Made by a program: the position numbers and the translations under genes. From contig JAJDBF010000027.1 in the NCBI GenBank assembly GCA_029261535.1, positions 1-43,871 on the forward strand: DNA of 43,871 nucleotides. The letters run 5' to 3'. Shown piece after piece: positions 8,014 to 18,074 of this stretch (its first letter is position 1; every line of letters begins with the position of its first letter). Under the pieces are notes generated by a model. It made no database searches, was not told the DNA's origin, and saw nothing but the letters and a program-made list of their open reading frames with translations. The stretch comes from Nitrospinaceae bacterium (lineage in GTDB: Bacteria > Nitrospinota > Nitrospinia > Nitrospinales > Nitrospinaceae).

Positions 8014-11000
8014 TGCCCAAACGAACTGACATAAAAAAAATCCTCGTCATCGGTGCCGGACCCATCATCATAGGTCAGGCTTGCGAATTCGATTACTCAG
8101 GAACCCAGGCCTGTAAGGCACTCAAGGAGGAAGGTTACGAAGTGGTCTTGCTCAACAGCAACCCGGCCACCATCATGACCGACGTGGAGTTTGCCCACAA
8201 AACTTATGTCGAGCCTGTGACCCCTGATGTCGTAAAAAAAATTATTATGGAAAACCGACCGGATGCCTTGCTTCCTACCATGGGAGGGCAAACGGGATTG
8301 AACACGGCCCTTGCGGTTGCGGAATCCGGCATCCTCGATGAATACTCGGTGGAACTCATCGGAGCCAAAGTAGAAGCCATTAAAAAGGCAGAGGATCGCC
8401 TTTTATTCAAGAAGGCCATGGCAGATATCGGCCTGAGCGTTGCCCCGAGCGGATACGCCTCTTCAATGGAAGAGGCACTCGAAGTCGTAAAAGTTACCGG
8501 ATACCCGGCCATTATCCGCCCATCATTTACTCTCGGTGGCACCGGTGGTGGCATCGCCTACACAGAAAAAGATTTCCGCTCCTTGGTTCAATGGGGGATT
8601 GACTCCAGTCCCAACAATACCCTGCTCATCGAAAAATCTCTTCTTGGGTGGAAAGAATTTGAACTGGAAGTCATGCGGGACCTGCGTGACAACGTGGTCA
8701 TCATTTGCTCAATAGAAAACCTGGACCCGATGGGAATCCACACTGGTGACAGCATCACTGTCGCCCCGGCGCAAACACTGACGGACAAGGAATACCAGTT
8801 ACTGCGTGACGCATCGATTGCCATCATCCGCGAAATCGGCGTTGAGACGGGTGGCTCAAACATTCAATTTGCGATCAATCCCAAAAACGGAGAGATGATC
8901 GTCATCGAAATGAATCCACGGGTCTCGCGCAGTTCGGCACTGGCCTCGAAAGCGACCGGATTTCCCATTGCCAAAATTGCGGCCAAACTTGCGATCGGGT
9001 TCACTCTCGATGAAATTCAGAACGACATCACTCGTGAAACACCGGCTTCCTTTGAGCCCACCCTCGACTATTGTGTGGTGAAAATCCCGCGTTTTACTTT
9101 TGAGAAATTTTTCAAGACCCCTCCCCTGCTCACCACCCAAATGAAATCGGTTGGCGAAGCCATGTCCATTGGGCGCACCTTCAAGGAAGCATTGCAGAAG
9201 GCCTTACGCTCTCTTGAGATCGGGGTATTCGGCCTGGAGGAAGAATTTGAAGCCGCCAAAGGTTTGGAGCATAAAAGTATCGAACATCGTGACGAGCTTC
9301 TCGAGCTTCTTAAAAAACCTCATTGGGATCGACTCTGGCATGTCGCCGCCGCTATGCGGCGCGGGATAGCCATCGAGGAGATTTATGAGGTCACGGGAAT
9401 CGATCCGTGGTTTCTTTTCAACATCAAAGAAATACTGGAACTGGAAAAACAGATGCAACAGGCCGGGTCCATCGAAAAACTGGATGCAGACCTCTTACGC
9501 CAATCAAAGGAAACAGGTTTTTCTGACATTTATATTTCCAAACTGATTGACTGCCCCCAGCAGGATGTTGCAAAAAAACGCGAGCAATTAAATATCCTGC
9601 CGGTGTACAAACGGGTCGATACCTGCGGTGCAGAATTCGAGGCGCACACGCCTTACCTCTACTCCACTTATGAAGAAGAGTGCGAGGCAGAACCGACTGA
9701 TCGTAAAAAAATCATGATCCTTGGCGGTGGTCCCAATCGTATCGGGCAGGGAATTGAGTTCGACTACTGTTGTGTTCATGCTTCCTTCGCTCTCAAGGAA
9801 GCGGGCTTTGAGACCATCATGGTTAATTGCAATCCCGAAACGGTCAGCACCGATTACGACACATCCGACCGCCTCTACTTTGAACCGCTCACGCTGGAAG
9901 ACGTGCTTAATATTGTACGCGTTGAAAAACCTGATGGCGTGATCGTTCAATTTGGCGGACAGACTCCGCTCAAACTTGCCATGTCGCTTGAGCAGGCCGG
10001 GGTTCCCATCATCGGTACAAGTCCGGATAACATTGACCGAGCGGAAGATCGTCAACGGTTCACCGAGGTTCTCAACACCCTCGGGCTCAAGCAAACAGAC
10101 AATGGCACAGCGACCTCATTTGATGAAGCGTTGGAGATAACCAACAACATTGGCTACCCGGTAGTGGTACGTCCTTCCTACGTTTTAGGAGGGCGCGCCA
10201 TGGAAATTGTGCACGATGAAGCGGGTTTGAGCCACTACATAAAACACGCGGTCAAGGCTTCGCCGGAACACCCAATTCTGATCGACGGTTTTTTAAAAAA
10301 TGCAACGGAAGTAGATGTTGATGCAATCTCCGACGGTCAGCGAGTGGTGATCGGTGGAGTCATGGAACATATCGAGGAAGCCGGGGTTCATTCCGGGGAC
10401 AGTGCCTGTTCTCTGCCGCCATTTTCAATAAGCCCACCGGTAATAGACGAAATCAAACGTCAAACAAAATTGCTGGCAAAGGAACTGAATGTCATTGGAC
10501 TGCTCAATATCCAGTTCGCCATTCAGGGCGAGGACATCTATGTTCTTGAGGTCAATCCGCGAGCCTCCCGAACCATTCCCTTTGTAAGCAAAACCATCGG
10601 CGCACCTCTGGCAAAGCTGGCCGCAAGGGTGATGGCAGGAGAAACTCTTGAGGACCTGAAATTCACAAAGGAACCTGAGTATCAGCACATCGCCGTAAAA
10701 GAATCGGTATTCCCCTTTATAAAATTTCCAGATGTAGACGTGCTTCTTGGACCGGAGATGAAATCCACAGGCGAGGTCATGGGATTGGATACGGATTTTG
10801 GTCGGGCCTTCGCCAAATCTCTTCTTGCCACCGGGGTGGCTCTCCCTTCGTCCGGCACCGCTTTTATCAGTGTCAAGGATGAGGACAAAGAAAGCATCCT
10901 CCCGATAGGAAAATCCCTGATCACCCTGGGCTTCCATCTGGTCGCCACCCGTGGCACAGCAGAGTTTCTAAAAAAGCATGGACAAAAGGTCAAGACAATC

Positions 11001-11285
11001 AATAAATATCTGGAGGGAACGCCCCACATCGTGGACAGTATTGAAAGTGGTGACGTGCAACTCGTTGTCAACACAACTTTCGGGGTGCAGGCGATCAACG
11101 ATTCATTTTCCCTGAGGCGAGCTTCGCTCACTCAGAACCTGCCCTACTGCACTACTATCCGCGGGGCACAGGCCCTGGTGGCGGCGTTGCAGGCCATCAG
11201 TAAAAATGAACTGGGGATTCGGTCATTGCAGGAATATCGAGCTGATGTCAAGCGCGCTATTAAAAATCCAGTTCGAAACCCATGA
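8013..11285 (+). CDS. carB: Carbamoyl-phosphate synthase large subunit
   Basis: 1090 residues, full length for the family. The order is: first ATP-grasp/carboxyphosphate domain (about 1-400, starting [23 protein letters not shown]), oligomerisation domain (about 400-555), second ATP-grasp/carbamoyl domain (about 560-940, [21 protein letters not shown]), and the C-terminal MGS-like allosteric domain (about 940-1080). The two synthetase halves show the usual internal duplication. It makes carbamoyl phosphate from bicarbonate, ammonia and two ATP. Its 3' end overlaps the convergent downstream gene by 26 bases, so no conventional terminator fits after it. Confidence 0.97.
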   Translation: MPKRTDIKKILVIGAGPIIIGQACEFDYSGTQACKALKEEGYEVVLLNSNPATIMTDVEFAHKTYVEPVTPDVVKKIIMENRPDALLPTMGGQTGLNTALAVAESGILDEYSVELIGAKVEAIKKAEDRLLFKKAMADIGLSVAPSGYASSMEEALEVVKVTGYPAIIRPSFTLGGTGGGIAYTEKDFRSLVQWGIDSSPNNTLLIEKSLLGWKEFELEVMRDLRDNVVIICSIENLDPMGIHTGDSITVAPAQTLTDKEYQLLRDASIAIIREIGVETGGSNIQFAINPKNGEMIVIEMNPRVSRSSALASKATGFPIAKIAAKLAIGFTLDEIQNDITRETPASFEPTLDYCVVKIPRFTFEKFFKTPPLLTTQMKSVGEAMSIGRTFKEALQKALRSLEIGVFGLEEEFEAAKGLEHKSIEHRDELLELLKKPHWDRLWHVAAAMRRGIAIEEIYEVTGIDPWFLFNIKEILELEKQMQQAGSIEKLDADLLRQSKETGFSDIYISKLIDCPQQDVAKKREQLNILPVYKRVDTCGAEFEAHTPYLYSTYEEECEAEPTDRKKIMILGGGPNRIGQGIEFDYCCVHASFALKEAGFETIMVNCNPETVSTDYDTSDRLYFEPLTLEDVLNIVRVEKPDGVIVQFGGQTPLKLAMSLEQAGVPIIGTSPDNIDRAEDRQRFTEVLNTLGLKQTDNGTATSFDEALEITNNIGYPVVVRPSYVLGGRAMEIVHDEAGLSHYIKHAVKASPEHPILIDGFLKNATEVDVDAISDGQRVVIGGVMEHIEEAGVHSGDSACSLPPFSISPPVIDEIKRQTKLLAKELNVIGLLNIQFAIQGEDIYVLEVNPRASRTIPFVSKTIGAPLAKLAARVMAGETLEDLKFTKEPEYQHIAVKESVFPFIKFPDVDVLLGPEMKSTGEVMGLDTDFGRAFAKSLLATGVALPSSGTAFISVKDEDKESILPIGKSLITLGFHLVATRGTAEFLKKHGQKVKTINKYLEGTPHIVDSIESGDVQLVVNTTFGVQAINDSFSLRRASLTQNLPYCTTIRGAQALVAALQAISKNELGIRSLQEYRADVKRAIKNPVRNP

Positions 11286-12417
11286 TCGAGAAAAAATCAA
11301 ATCGGGTAATCGTATCTCTCGGGGTTTCACGAGCACGAATAAAATCTTCAAACGGCCTGCGGGATTCGATGGCCGTTACTTTTCCGGAACCACCCTTCCC
11401 GGAAACCTCTAAAATATTCAGAGGTTGCTTTTCGCCCCTGGCAAGCAATCCTCGCTTGAAGTTAACCCCCAAAAGCAAAACAGCTTCGGAAAATCCGTCC
11501 CCGGTCTTTGCAACACGAACGGCTCCGAGACGTTTAAAATGATCGCCGAGGTCCGCCCCGGTGATCGGGTCTTCAAGGCTCCGTGTCAATTTGTAGATGG
11601 TAAAATCATCTCCCACCTTGACACCATGCCGACGACCAACGTTTAGCGTCACCATGTCCTGAGCTTCATCTACAAAAAGAATCTGGGCATCAAGTGATAT
11701 TTCGTTCAACACTCCACTCAAAGAATCGAATAGTTTTTCTGTCAGGCTTTCAATGGCACGGCCCATGGATGTCTTTTGGAAATCCGGATGACCTGGTATG
11801 AGCGACTCGGGTGTGTTTGGGAAAGGGTCTGTGCCTCCTCCACCCACTGCCCAGATGTATCGTTCGGAAACGATCCGCTTCGTAAAATTGTCGATTAACT
11901 TTATGTGGATTTGCACCTCGGCAAATTGATCCTCTTCTAAATCAAATCCCGCCATCGTAACCGGAACATCCACATGGGGATTGAACACCTGCAATTCACT
12001 TTCAAGAATGAATTGAACCGGAAGTTCCTTTTTTGCTTTTGGTTTTGAAGCGGAATTCATTCCCAAGTCTGCCAGCGGGTCGACTTCCTCATTTATATTT
12101 TCCTTTTTCGGGGGATCGGTTTTCATCCAAAGCACATTGGGAGATGTCATCCCTCTTTGAGCAATGGCCTTTGACACCACCATTCCAGGGTCATAAAGCC
12201 CGTCCCAATCTATTGGATTGAGAACAGCCCCTGATTGGATCGCCTTAATATGTTGGGCAAGGGCAGGGCCTGCGTAAACCAGTATCATCAAAGTGGTCAC
12301 CAGCATAATTTTCAACAGGGCAAATCTGAAAATTGCTTCTGACCGCGAGCAGTGCTTGTTTTGAGAGGGTCTGCGAGTTGCCGGAACAACATTTGTCGCA
12401 ATATCAGAGGTCCTCAT
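11260..12417 (-). CDS. Secreted protein with a FlgT-C/CsgG-like C-terminal region
   Basis: About 385 residues from the ATG at 12417, chosen because an AGGTGA site lies 10 bases upstream; an ATG at 12450 is possible. A hydrophobic segment ending ALA-Q (about residues 32-55) looks like a late signal peptide or anchor. The middle contains [17 protein letters not shown] and a conserved-looking [14 protein letters not shown] helix. The stretch [17 protein letters not shown] followed by [16 protein letters not shown] and LGAVRVAKT resembles the C-terminal domain of FlgT and similar CsgG-like envelope proteins. Function is unknown; an outer-membrane or flagellar-envelope role is only suggested. Its 3' end overlaps carB on the opposite strand. 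Confidence 0.65.
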   Translation of the reverse strand: MRTSDIATNVVPATRRPSQNKHCSRSEAIFRFALLKIMLVTTLMILVYAGPALAQHIKAIQSGAVLNPIDWDGLYDPGMVVSKAIAQRGMTSPNVLWMKTDPPKKENINEEVDPLADLGMNSASKPKAKKELPVQFILESELQVFNPHVDVPVTMAGFDLEEDQFAEVQIHIKLIDNFTKRIVSERYIWAVGGGGTDPFPNTPESLIPGHPDFQKTSMGRAIESLTEKLFDSLSGVLNEISLDAQILFVDEAQDMVTLNVGRRHGVKVGDDFTIYKLTRSLEDPITGADLGDHFKRLGAVRVAKTGDGFSEAVLLLGVNFKRGLLARGEKQPLNILEVSGKGGSGKVTAIESRRPFEDFIRARETPRDTITRFDFFSIMGFELDF

Positions 12418-12613
12418 AAAATAATATTCACCTGGTATCAAGTCATTCATCCCTGTTTATTGATGGCCCTGTCCATTGTATAATGAGACAGTAGGTTTTC
12501 TGGAAGTTTAACATTTTCTGTCGGTCGCCTACTGTCCATTACCAGACACCGGTTAGATCCGGATCGCCTCAATCAGCATAAATCATCAACCCAACACAGG
12601 TTAGTTTTTCACT

Positions 12614-13375
12614 ATGCCAAAAAAAGAAATCCCTGCTCTACTTATCGGCCTGTTTGCCCTGATATTTACCCCTGTTTCTCCTGTTTATGCAGATTCGGTG
12701 CCCAAAGGCATGGTCCTGATTAAAGGGGGCTGTTTCATGATGGGGACGGACACCCATTATCTGGTGAGTTTTGAAAATGAACCCAACCACATGGAGCGCC
12801 CGGCGCACAAGGTTTGCCTCGATTCATTTTATATGGACACCCATGAAGCCTCCCAGAAAGTTTGGAAACAATGGATGCCAACCCTTCCCACCACTTTATT
12901 TGGGGATGAATTGCCGGTGGACCATGTTCGTTATGGAGAAGCCCGCGCCTTCTGCCACAGAAGAGGCGGTCGTTTACCGACTGAAGCCGAATGGGAATAC
13001 GCCGCAAAAGCAGGTTCCAAAAAAGAAAATTTCTGGGGTGACGGCATCAACGGTGACTACGCGTGGTATGACCGGAATTCCGCCCGTGAGGCTCATCCAG
13101 TAGGATCCAGAAAACCAAACGCCTGGGGTCTCTACGATATGATGGGAGGAGTGTGGGAATGGGTTTCCGACTGGTACGACTGGACCTATTACCAGCGAAG
13201 CCCAGTGCAGAATCCAATTGGCCCAGAATTCGGAAGCTCCAAGGTAATCCGAGGGGCCTCCTGGCTGGACGAGAAATCATTTTTCCGTGCGGCTATGCGA
13301 GTCCGTGGTAGAGCTGATGCCACCGAGACTTTTCTGGTCGGGGCCCGTTGTGCCAAATCCGCTAAAGGAAAATAA
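12614..13375 (+). CDS. Secreted formylglycine-generating-enzyme (FGE/SUMF1) domain protein
   Basis: 253 residues with a clear signal peptide (1-26, ending VYA-D). The rest is a single FGE-sulfatase domain: MVLIKGGCFMMGTD at the start, LPTEAEWEYAAKAG in the middle, then NAWGLYDMMGGVWEWVSDWY and VIRGASW, and a C-terminal RVRGRADATETFLVGAR. Most bacterial proteins of this fold are not sulfatase activators but serve as ligand-binding or iron(II) oxidative domains. No sulfatase gene is nearby, so the substrate is unknown. The upstream region, shared with a divergent gene, holds a 9-base inverted repeat (12487-12495/12528-12536). Confidence 0.85.
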   Translation: MPKKEIPALLIGLFALIFTPVSPVYADSVPKGMVLIKGGCFMMGTDTHYLVSFENEPNHMERPAHKVCLDSFYMDTHEASQKVWKQWMPTLPTTLFGDELPVDHVRYGEARAFCHRRGGRLPTEAEWEYAAKAGSKKENFWGDGINGDYAWYDRNSAREAHPVGSRKPNAWGLYDMMGGVWEWVSDWYDWTYYQRSPVQNPIGPEFGSSKVIRGASWLDEKSFFRAAMRVRGRADATETFLVGARCAKSAKGK

Positions 13376-13432
13376 CTCCCGTCAACGCAACAGGATTCAC
13401 TTTATCCAACTGTCCAATATTGGGTCCCACTA

Positions 13433-14065
13433 TTGAATGCCAGAACCATCACCAGGCTCTACCAAAAGCTGGCGGCCTCGCTCCCTGATGCCAGGGCCGA
13501 GCTGGAATATTCCAGCAACTTTGAACTACTGGTGGCGGTCATTCTGAGCGCGCAGGCAACCGACAAATCCGTAAATCAGGCGACTGCCAACCTGTATACA
13601 ACTCACAATACGCCGCAGGCATTATTAACATTGGGGCAGTCCAGGCTACAGAGAACAATCAAGATGATCGGCCTGGCGCCGACAAAAGCAAAAAACATCA
13701 TCAAGACCTGCCATATTTTAATTGAAAAACACGAGAGTGAAGTTCCCGATTCCCGCGAAGAGTTGGAAGCACTCCCTGGAGTCGGTAGAAAAACTGCCAA
13801 CGTGGTGTTAAACGAAGCCTTTGGTATGCCTACGATTGCGGTTGACACCCACGTGTTTCGCCTCTCTAACCGAACGGGCCTGGCCCACGGAGCTACCGTC
13901 CAAAAAGTGGAAGAACAACTATTAAAAGTGACTCCAAAGAAATGGCTTTCCAACGCGCATCGATATCTGATTCTCCATGGTCGTTACGTTTGCAAGGCCA
14001 AAAATTTTTCTTGCCGGGATTGCGTCATTGACAAGGAATGCGAATTTGAAAATAAAGTTTACTAG
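13433..14065 (+). CDS. nth: Endonuclease III (DNA glycosylase/AP lyase)
   Basis: 210 residues, aligning without length change to classical Nth. The helix-hairpin-helix motif LPGVGRKTANVV contains the catalytic Lys120, and Asp138 lies in VDTHVFR. The [4Fe-4S] cluster ligands are Cys187, Cys194, Cys197 and Cys203 (CX6CX2CX5C). It removes oxidised pyrimidines and nicks abasic sites. The start is a TTG at 13433; no closer ATG fits the family N-terminus. It follows the FGE-domain gene with a gap of 57 bases. Confidence 0.95.
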   Translation: MNARTITRLYQKLAASLPDARAELEYSSNFELLVAVILSAQATDKSVNQATANLYTTHNTPQALLTLGQSRLQRTIKMIGLAPTKAKNIIKTCHILIEKHESEVPDSREELEALPGVGRKTANVVLNEAFGMPTIAVDTHVFRLSNRTGLAHGATVQKVEEQLLKVTPKKWLSNAHRYLILHGRYVCKAKNFSCRDCVIDKECEFENKVY

Positions 14066-14099
14066 TTTTTTTAACAACCAGTATTAAGTAAGGAACACC

Positions 14100-14690
14100 A
14101 TGAAGTTTTTGAACTATCTAGCAATCATTCTACTGTCAGCAAGTTTTGGGGGATGCGCCAGCGTTTCAAAATCGCCTCAATCAAATGATGAGCATTTATT
14201 GATTTCAATTCCAAAAGATTATGTCACCGACTACACAACAAACAATGAAGCTATGCTGTTGACTGAATTCGTTCCCAAAGGTGAATCCTCCAGTAACTGG
14301 ACGGAGATGATCACCTCCCAAACCTATTTGAATCTTAATGGAATCACTCCCCGGCAGTTCGCAAAAACCATAAAGTCGCGCGGCAGAGGGGTTTGCCCTG
14401 GGATAAAATCCACCATTGGCGAAGCGACAGTACAAAATGGATATCAAACCTATACCTGGAAGCAGGTATGCGGATTGAACCCAAACACCAACAGGGTCGA
14501 GGCCACTCTTTTAAAAGCAATAGCCGGGAACAAAAGATTTTATACGATACAAAAAGCCTGGGCATTTTATCCCACCGAAAAAGAAACAAAGTTCTGGAAA
14601 AAATATCTTGAAAAGGTGATTGTGTGCGATTCTCATATTCCAAAAAGAATCTGTCCTCATAATAAAGCGAGAGCAGGTTCGATTGAATAG
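14100..14690 (+). CDS. Hypothetical lipoprotein
   Basis: 196 residues, not recognised. A signal peptide ends in the lipobox FGGC (Cys19), so membrane attachment is expected. The mature part begins with a Ser/Asn/Gln-rich linker and then a small domain with several aromatic residues and four cysteines (in GVCPG, KQVCGLN, VIVCDSH, RICPHN) that could form disulfides. The ATG has an AAGGA site five bases upstream. The 3' end overlaps the start of the downstream metallopeptidase gene, suggesting co-translation. Confidence 0.75.
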   Translation: MKFLNYLAIILLSASFGGCASVSKSPQSNDEHLLISIPKDYVTDYTTNNEAMLLTEFVPKGESSSNWTEMITSQTYLNLNGITPRQFAKTIKSRGRGVCPGIKSTIGEATVQNGYQTYTWKQVCGLNPNTNRVEATLLKAIAGNKRFYTIQKAWAFYPTEKETKFWKKYLEKVIVCDSHIPKRICPHNKARAGSIE

Positions 14691-15420
14691 CCTTTACGAT
14701 GAGGTCGTTTTCAGGTTTAAAAATGCCTTACCGGAAAAACACCTTTTAACATCAACCAACATACAAACAGGGTCAACACAATATCAGCTTTACACCCTGG
14801 TCCTTGGAAAGGGAAATCCGCGCCGCGCTCTGATTTCAGCCGGTATTCATGGGGATGAACCGGGGGGTGTTGAAACGCTCCTCAAATTTCTTGAACAAAA
14901 AGAATATGAAAATTATATCAATGAATGGGAATTCACTTTGCTTCCCTGCATAAATCCATCCGGCCTGAATGCAGGCACCCGTGAAAATGCCGAGGCGATT
15001 GACCTCAATCGAAAATTTCGCGAGGCCAATCCTCCAGAGGAAGTTCAATACGCACAATCATTTTTCGACAAACCCTTTGATCTGGATATAGAACTTCACG
15101 AAGATTATGACTCCCCTGGCTATTATTTATTCCAGAAAGAAGACGAACCGGTCTCCCCATTGGGGCGAAGTATTCTTGATGAAGTCGCGAAGATCATGCC
15201 ACTGAATATTTCAGAGGAAATAGAGGAGTTGCCTGCGGACAACGGCCTTCTCGCCCGGCTGTCCGACCCGGAGGAAATGGACTGGTGGCCGATGGCCCTG
15301 TATGCCTACTCCAGGGGATGCAAAAAAATAGTCACACTTGAGACCGCGACCAGTTTTCCAATGGAAACGCGGGTCCGTGCACATTTGAAGGCAATCGAGA
15401 TCGCCCTCGCCCGGTATTAA
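14683..15420 (+). CDS. M14-family zinc metallopeptidase / AstE-AspA-like deacylase
   Basis: About 245 residues from the TTG at 14683; the frame is open to another TTG at 14620, but that would add residues lying inside the preceding lipoprotein gene. The zinc ligands are visible as His56 and Glu59 in AGIHGDEPGG and His139 in IELHED. The NPSGLNAGTR and DLNRKF segments match the substrate-binding arginines of this clan. A Glu in VTLETATSFP near the C-terminus is a good candidate general base. Members remove amino acids or acyl groups from small substrates or peptidoglycan fragments; which one applies here is not clear. The gene is convergent with the mltD-like gene, three bases apart. Confidence 0.8.
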   Translation: MNSLYDEVVFRFKNALPEKHLLTSTNIQTGSTQYQLYTLVLGKGNPRRALISAGIHGDEPGGVETLLKFLEQKEYENYINEWEFTLLPCINPSGLNAGTRENAEAIDLNRKFREANPPEEVQYAQSFFDKPFDLDIELHEDYDSPGYYLFQKEDEPVSPLGRSILDEVAKIMPLNISEEIEELPADNGLLARLSDPEEMDWWPMALYAYSRGCKKIVTLETATSFPMETRVRAHLKAIEIALARY

Positions 15421-15423
15421 TTT

Positions 15424-17616
15424 TCAGGCTTTAATCGCAGTGATGACGGGGATAACTACGGGGGCACCCTCAGCGAGAGCGTTGATATTTTTTTCCTGAT
15501 TATAATTGCTCAGTAACCACATGGGAATGACATAGATATCATTGCAAATTTCCCACAAGGTTTCGCCGCGTTTCAGATTTCGAATAACCACTTTTTCTAC
15601 CCGATAATTATTGAAAAAATCTTCCTGAATGGCGCGATGATATTCCTGCCGCTTCTCCTCAAACGCTTCGGCGGTATTTTTGTAGAGGGGAATATTCAAT
15701 GACTGGTTGACTTGAAGAGAGGTACGACGCCGTAGCTTGTTAAACTTTCTCAGTTCACTAACAGATATATTAGCCCAATCGGCGTAATGACTGAGTGTTT
15801 CCTCAAAATCCACCGCGATGATTCCAACCTTCCCGTTCTTGTGTGAACCTTCGGAAAACTTTACGGGCATGAAGGCAGGACGATTTTTATTGAAGTGCTT
15901 GGTAGTGCTGATCGCATCAGAATATTCAATTTTAATTTTACCTTTGCCGGAAGTGGCCTGCAGGGGAGCCACACTTGCCACCAGCTTGTTATCAGCTTTT
16001 TTGGGCTGGCGGGTTTTCAGAGAAAACTTCTTGCCAGGAATAAGGCCAGCCACCTGAAGGCTTGCGACTTTTATGGTCTGCCCAGGTTTGAGCCTATCCG
16101 GGTTTCGCAGACGGTTGACCCGTATCAGGTCTTTGACTGACATGTCAAAACGTCTGGCAATTTTTGAAAGGTTATCGTGGCGTTTGACCCTGTAGGTTTC
16201 AAGGTTGTTACTCAGGTATAACTGAGGCTTTTTCGATTTAACCGAGGCCACCTTTACCTTGGCGGATTTTTTTACTGCCCTGGCTCCCCAAGGCATTTCC
16301 AGAACCTGCCCTTTATAAATACGGTGTTGATTGTTTATATTGTTCGATACCTTGAGTGCCCGGATCGATGTTTTCATACGGCGTGCAATTCTGGATAAGG
16401 TGTCGCCTCTTCGCACTGTGTACCACCGTGACCGAACCTGTTTGCTGAACCTGTGAGAGCTTGGCAGACTGGCAATTTTTCGCCCAAGATTTGAAACTTT
16501 ATTCGCAGGTGCCTGCAGAAGAAACAACTTGGGGATTCTCTTTTTACCGGAGATCACCGGCTCGCGCAGGGCCGGGTTATAATCTGCAATTTCTGCCTTG
16601 GTCATTCCGAGATTATTCACCAGGTCATCGATGTGCACATAGTATTTCAACCGCGTTGAAACCGTTTTTCTCGGTTTCTCCATCACCACTTTTGGAAAAT
16701 ATTTTTTATGATTTTTTATGATCCCCAGTGCCGCCAGAAACTCTGCATAGAAATTTCTTGAGGCAAAACCAAATGTCCGGCTTTTATAGTGCTTGATAAT
16801 TTTTACAATATTATTTCCATAGCGACGTTGAGCCCGCTTCATACCATTGACGCCATGGTTGTAAGCCGTGATAGCCAAAGGCCAAGAACCCAGTTGGTCA
16901 TAATTGGACTTGAGCAGACGCGCTGCGGCATTGGCGGAAATGATGGGGTCGCGCCTTTCGTCAACGGAGTAACCGATCTTCATGAACAGTCGCCCTGTTC
17001 GGCGGGTGAACTGCCACACACCAGCGGCACCAGCAGAAGAATAGGCGTTTACCTGAAAGGAGGATTCCACATGCGGCAATACGGTGAGTTCTTCCGGCAT
17101 TCTCTGTAGACGGAATTCGCGCTGGATACCGTCCATGTATTTTCCGGATCGCCCGATACCTTCGCGGAAGCGGTCTTTCTGTCCGATTTGTGCACGGATT
17201 TTTCTTGCGGCCCGGGAATAACTTCCCTTCACCAGTCTAGAAACGCGCCTCTCTTCACTGGTGAGCCCCAAGGTCCCTTTTCGCTTTGCCAGCTTTCTTA
17301 AAATTTTCTGATATTTTCGACGTACCGGATTGACCTTGGCCGAACGGGCACGGTGCCCAAGTCGTTTTTCACCAAGATAAATCACCTCATAAATTACACT
17401 GAGGTCTTCCGAGTCGTGCAGAATAGCGTGATGGGTCGTGTATTCGGTGTAAACCTTGGTCCAGAATCCAACTGCATTTTCCAGGCCCCTCGGAATACTA
17501 AATCCCTTTTGGCCGCTATTGAATGTTGTGCCTTTACTCCAGACTGATGTGACTGAAATCAGAAAAAAGCAAATGAGAAAAACTAATGTGAATGGGGTCT
17601 TCAGTCGTGACAGCAA
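15424..17616 (-). CDS. mltD: MltD-type membrane-bound lytic transglycosylase with LysM domains
   Basis: About 730 residues from the TTG at 17616. This start is preceded by GGGAG at nine bases and places a hydrophobic signal (FTLVFLICFFLISV) at the N-terminus. A farther TTG at 17763 would add 49 poorly fitting residues. The SLT domain (about residues 150-300) has the catalytic Glu184 in LPHVESSF followed by AGAAGVWQFTRRTGR. At least two clear LysM repeats follow (YTVRRGDTLSRIARR and YRVKRHDNLSKIARR), with two more divergent ones near the C-terminus (ETLSHYADWANISVSEL; RGETLWEICNDIY). It would cleave peptidoglycan to 1,6-anhydro products. It lies at the end of the flagellar FliK/FlhB-like group. 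Confidence 0.88.
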   Translation of the reverse strand: MLSRLKTPFTLVFLICFFLISVTSVWSKGTTFNSGQKGFSIPRGLENAVGFWTKVYTEYTTHHAILHDSEDLSVIYEVIYLGEKRLGHRARSAKVNPVRRKYQKILRKLAKRKGTLGLTSEERRVSRLVKGSYSRAARKIRAQIGQKDRFREGIGRSGKYMDGIQREFRLQRMPEELTVLPHVESSFQVNAYSSAGAAGVWQFTRRTGRLFMKIGYSVDERRDPIISANAAARLLKSNYDQLGSWPLAITAYNHGVNGMKRAQRRYGNNIVKIIKHYKSRTFGFASRNFYAEFLAALGIIKNHKKYFPKVVMEKPRKTVSTRLKYYVHIDDLVNNLGMTKAEIADYNPALREPVISGKKRIPKLFLLQAPANKVSNLGRKIASLPSSHRFSKQVRSRWYTVRRGDTLSRIARRMKTSIRALKVSNNINNQHRIYKGQVLEMPWGARAVKKSAKVKVASVKSKKPQLYLSNNLETYRVKRHDNLSKIARRFDMSVKDLIRVNRLRNPDRLKPGQTIKVASLQVAGLIPGKKFSLKTRQPKKADNKLVASVAPLQATSGKGKIKIEYSDAISTTKHFNKNRPAFMPVKFSEGSHKNGKVGIIAVDFEETLSHYADWANISVSELRKFNKLRRRTSLQVNQSLNIPLYKNTAEAFEEKRQEYHRAIQEDFFNNYRVEKVVIRNLKRGETLWEICNDIYVIPMWLLSNYNQEKNINALAEGAPVVIPVITAIKA

Positions 17617-17759
17617 GAACTTGAACTCCCAGAGTGATCGCGCAGGATTAGAGGCCGACCGGGATGCGTTGGGTCGGTTACGAACTGAAATTAACGAATT
17701 AAGCAAATAATTCAATAACTCCTTTGTTTTTAAAAAGATAACAAAGGGGTTCCGGTGTG

Positions 17760-18074
17760 TCAAGGCCTTTTGCCACCGGATATTTGAGGTCCCCCAGCGA
17801 TGCCCTTGAAATCGTTATTCATCTTGTAAACCCAGGCTAAAAGCTCCGCCACCACCCGATAAACCGAAGGAGGGACTTCCTGATTCACCTCCACCTGCGA
17901 GAGAACCTCCACAAGGTCCGGGTCTTCGCGAACAGGGATATCATGTTGCCGCGCCAATTCAATTATTCTATCCGCCATCAGGCCCTTGCCTTTAGCGGTA
18001 ACTTTGGGAGCCTGACTCTTTTGCTGATCGAAATGAAGGGAAAGAGCGGATTTCTGGCGTGACTTTTTTTTCAT
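17760..18074 (-). CDS. Stand-alone FlhB C-terminal-domain-like protein
   Basis: 104 residues. It matches the soluble C-terminal domain of FlhB: PKVTAKGKGLMADRIIELA, then HDIPVREDPDLVEVLSQV, then VPPSVYRVVAELLAWVY. The transmembrane part of FlhB is missing and the NPTH autocleavage motif is not present, so this is one of the small FlhB-like proteins often found next to FliK. FlhB with FliK switches flagellar export from hook to filament substrates. The ATG overlaps the FliK-like stop codon by four bases, consistent with a joint role. Confidence 0.85.
   Translation of the reverse strand: MKKKSRQKSALSLHFDQQKSQAPKVTAKGKGLMADRIIELARQHDIPVREDPDLVEVLSQVEVNQEVPPSVYRVVAELLAWVYKMNNDFKGIAGGPQISGGKRP

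Noticed and set aside
12460..12484. TTGATG/TATAAT as a promoter for the FGE-domain gene
   Set aside because: The spacer is only about 14 bases and the distance to the gene is over 120 bases; the -10 alone is not enough.
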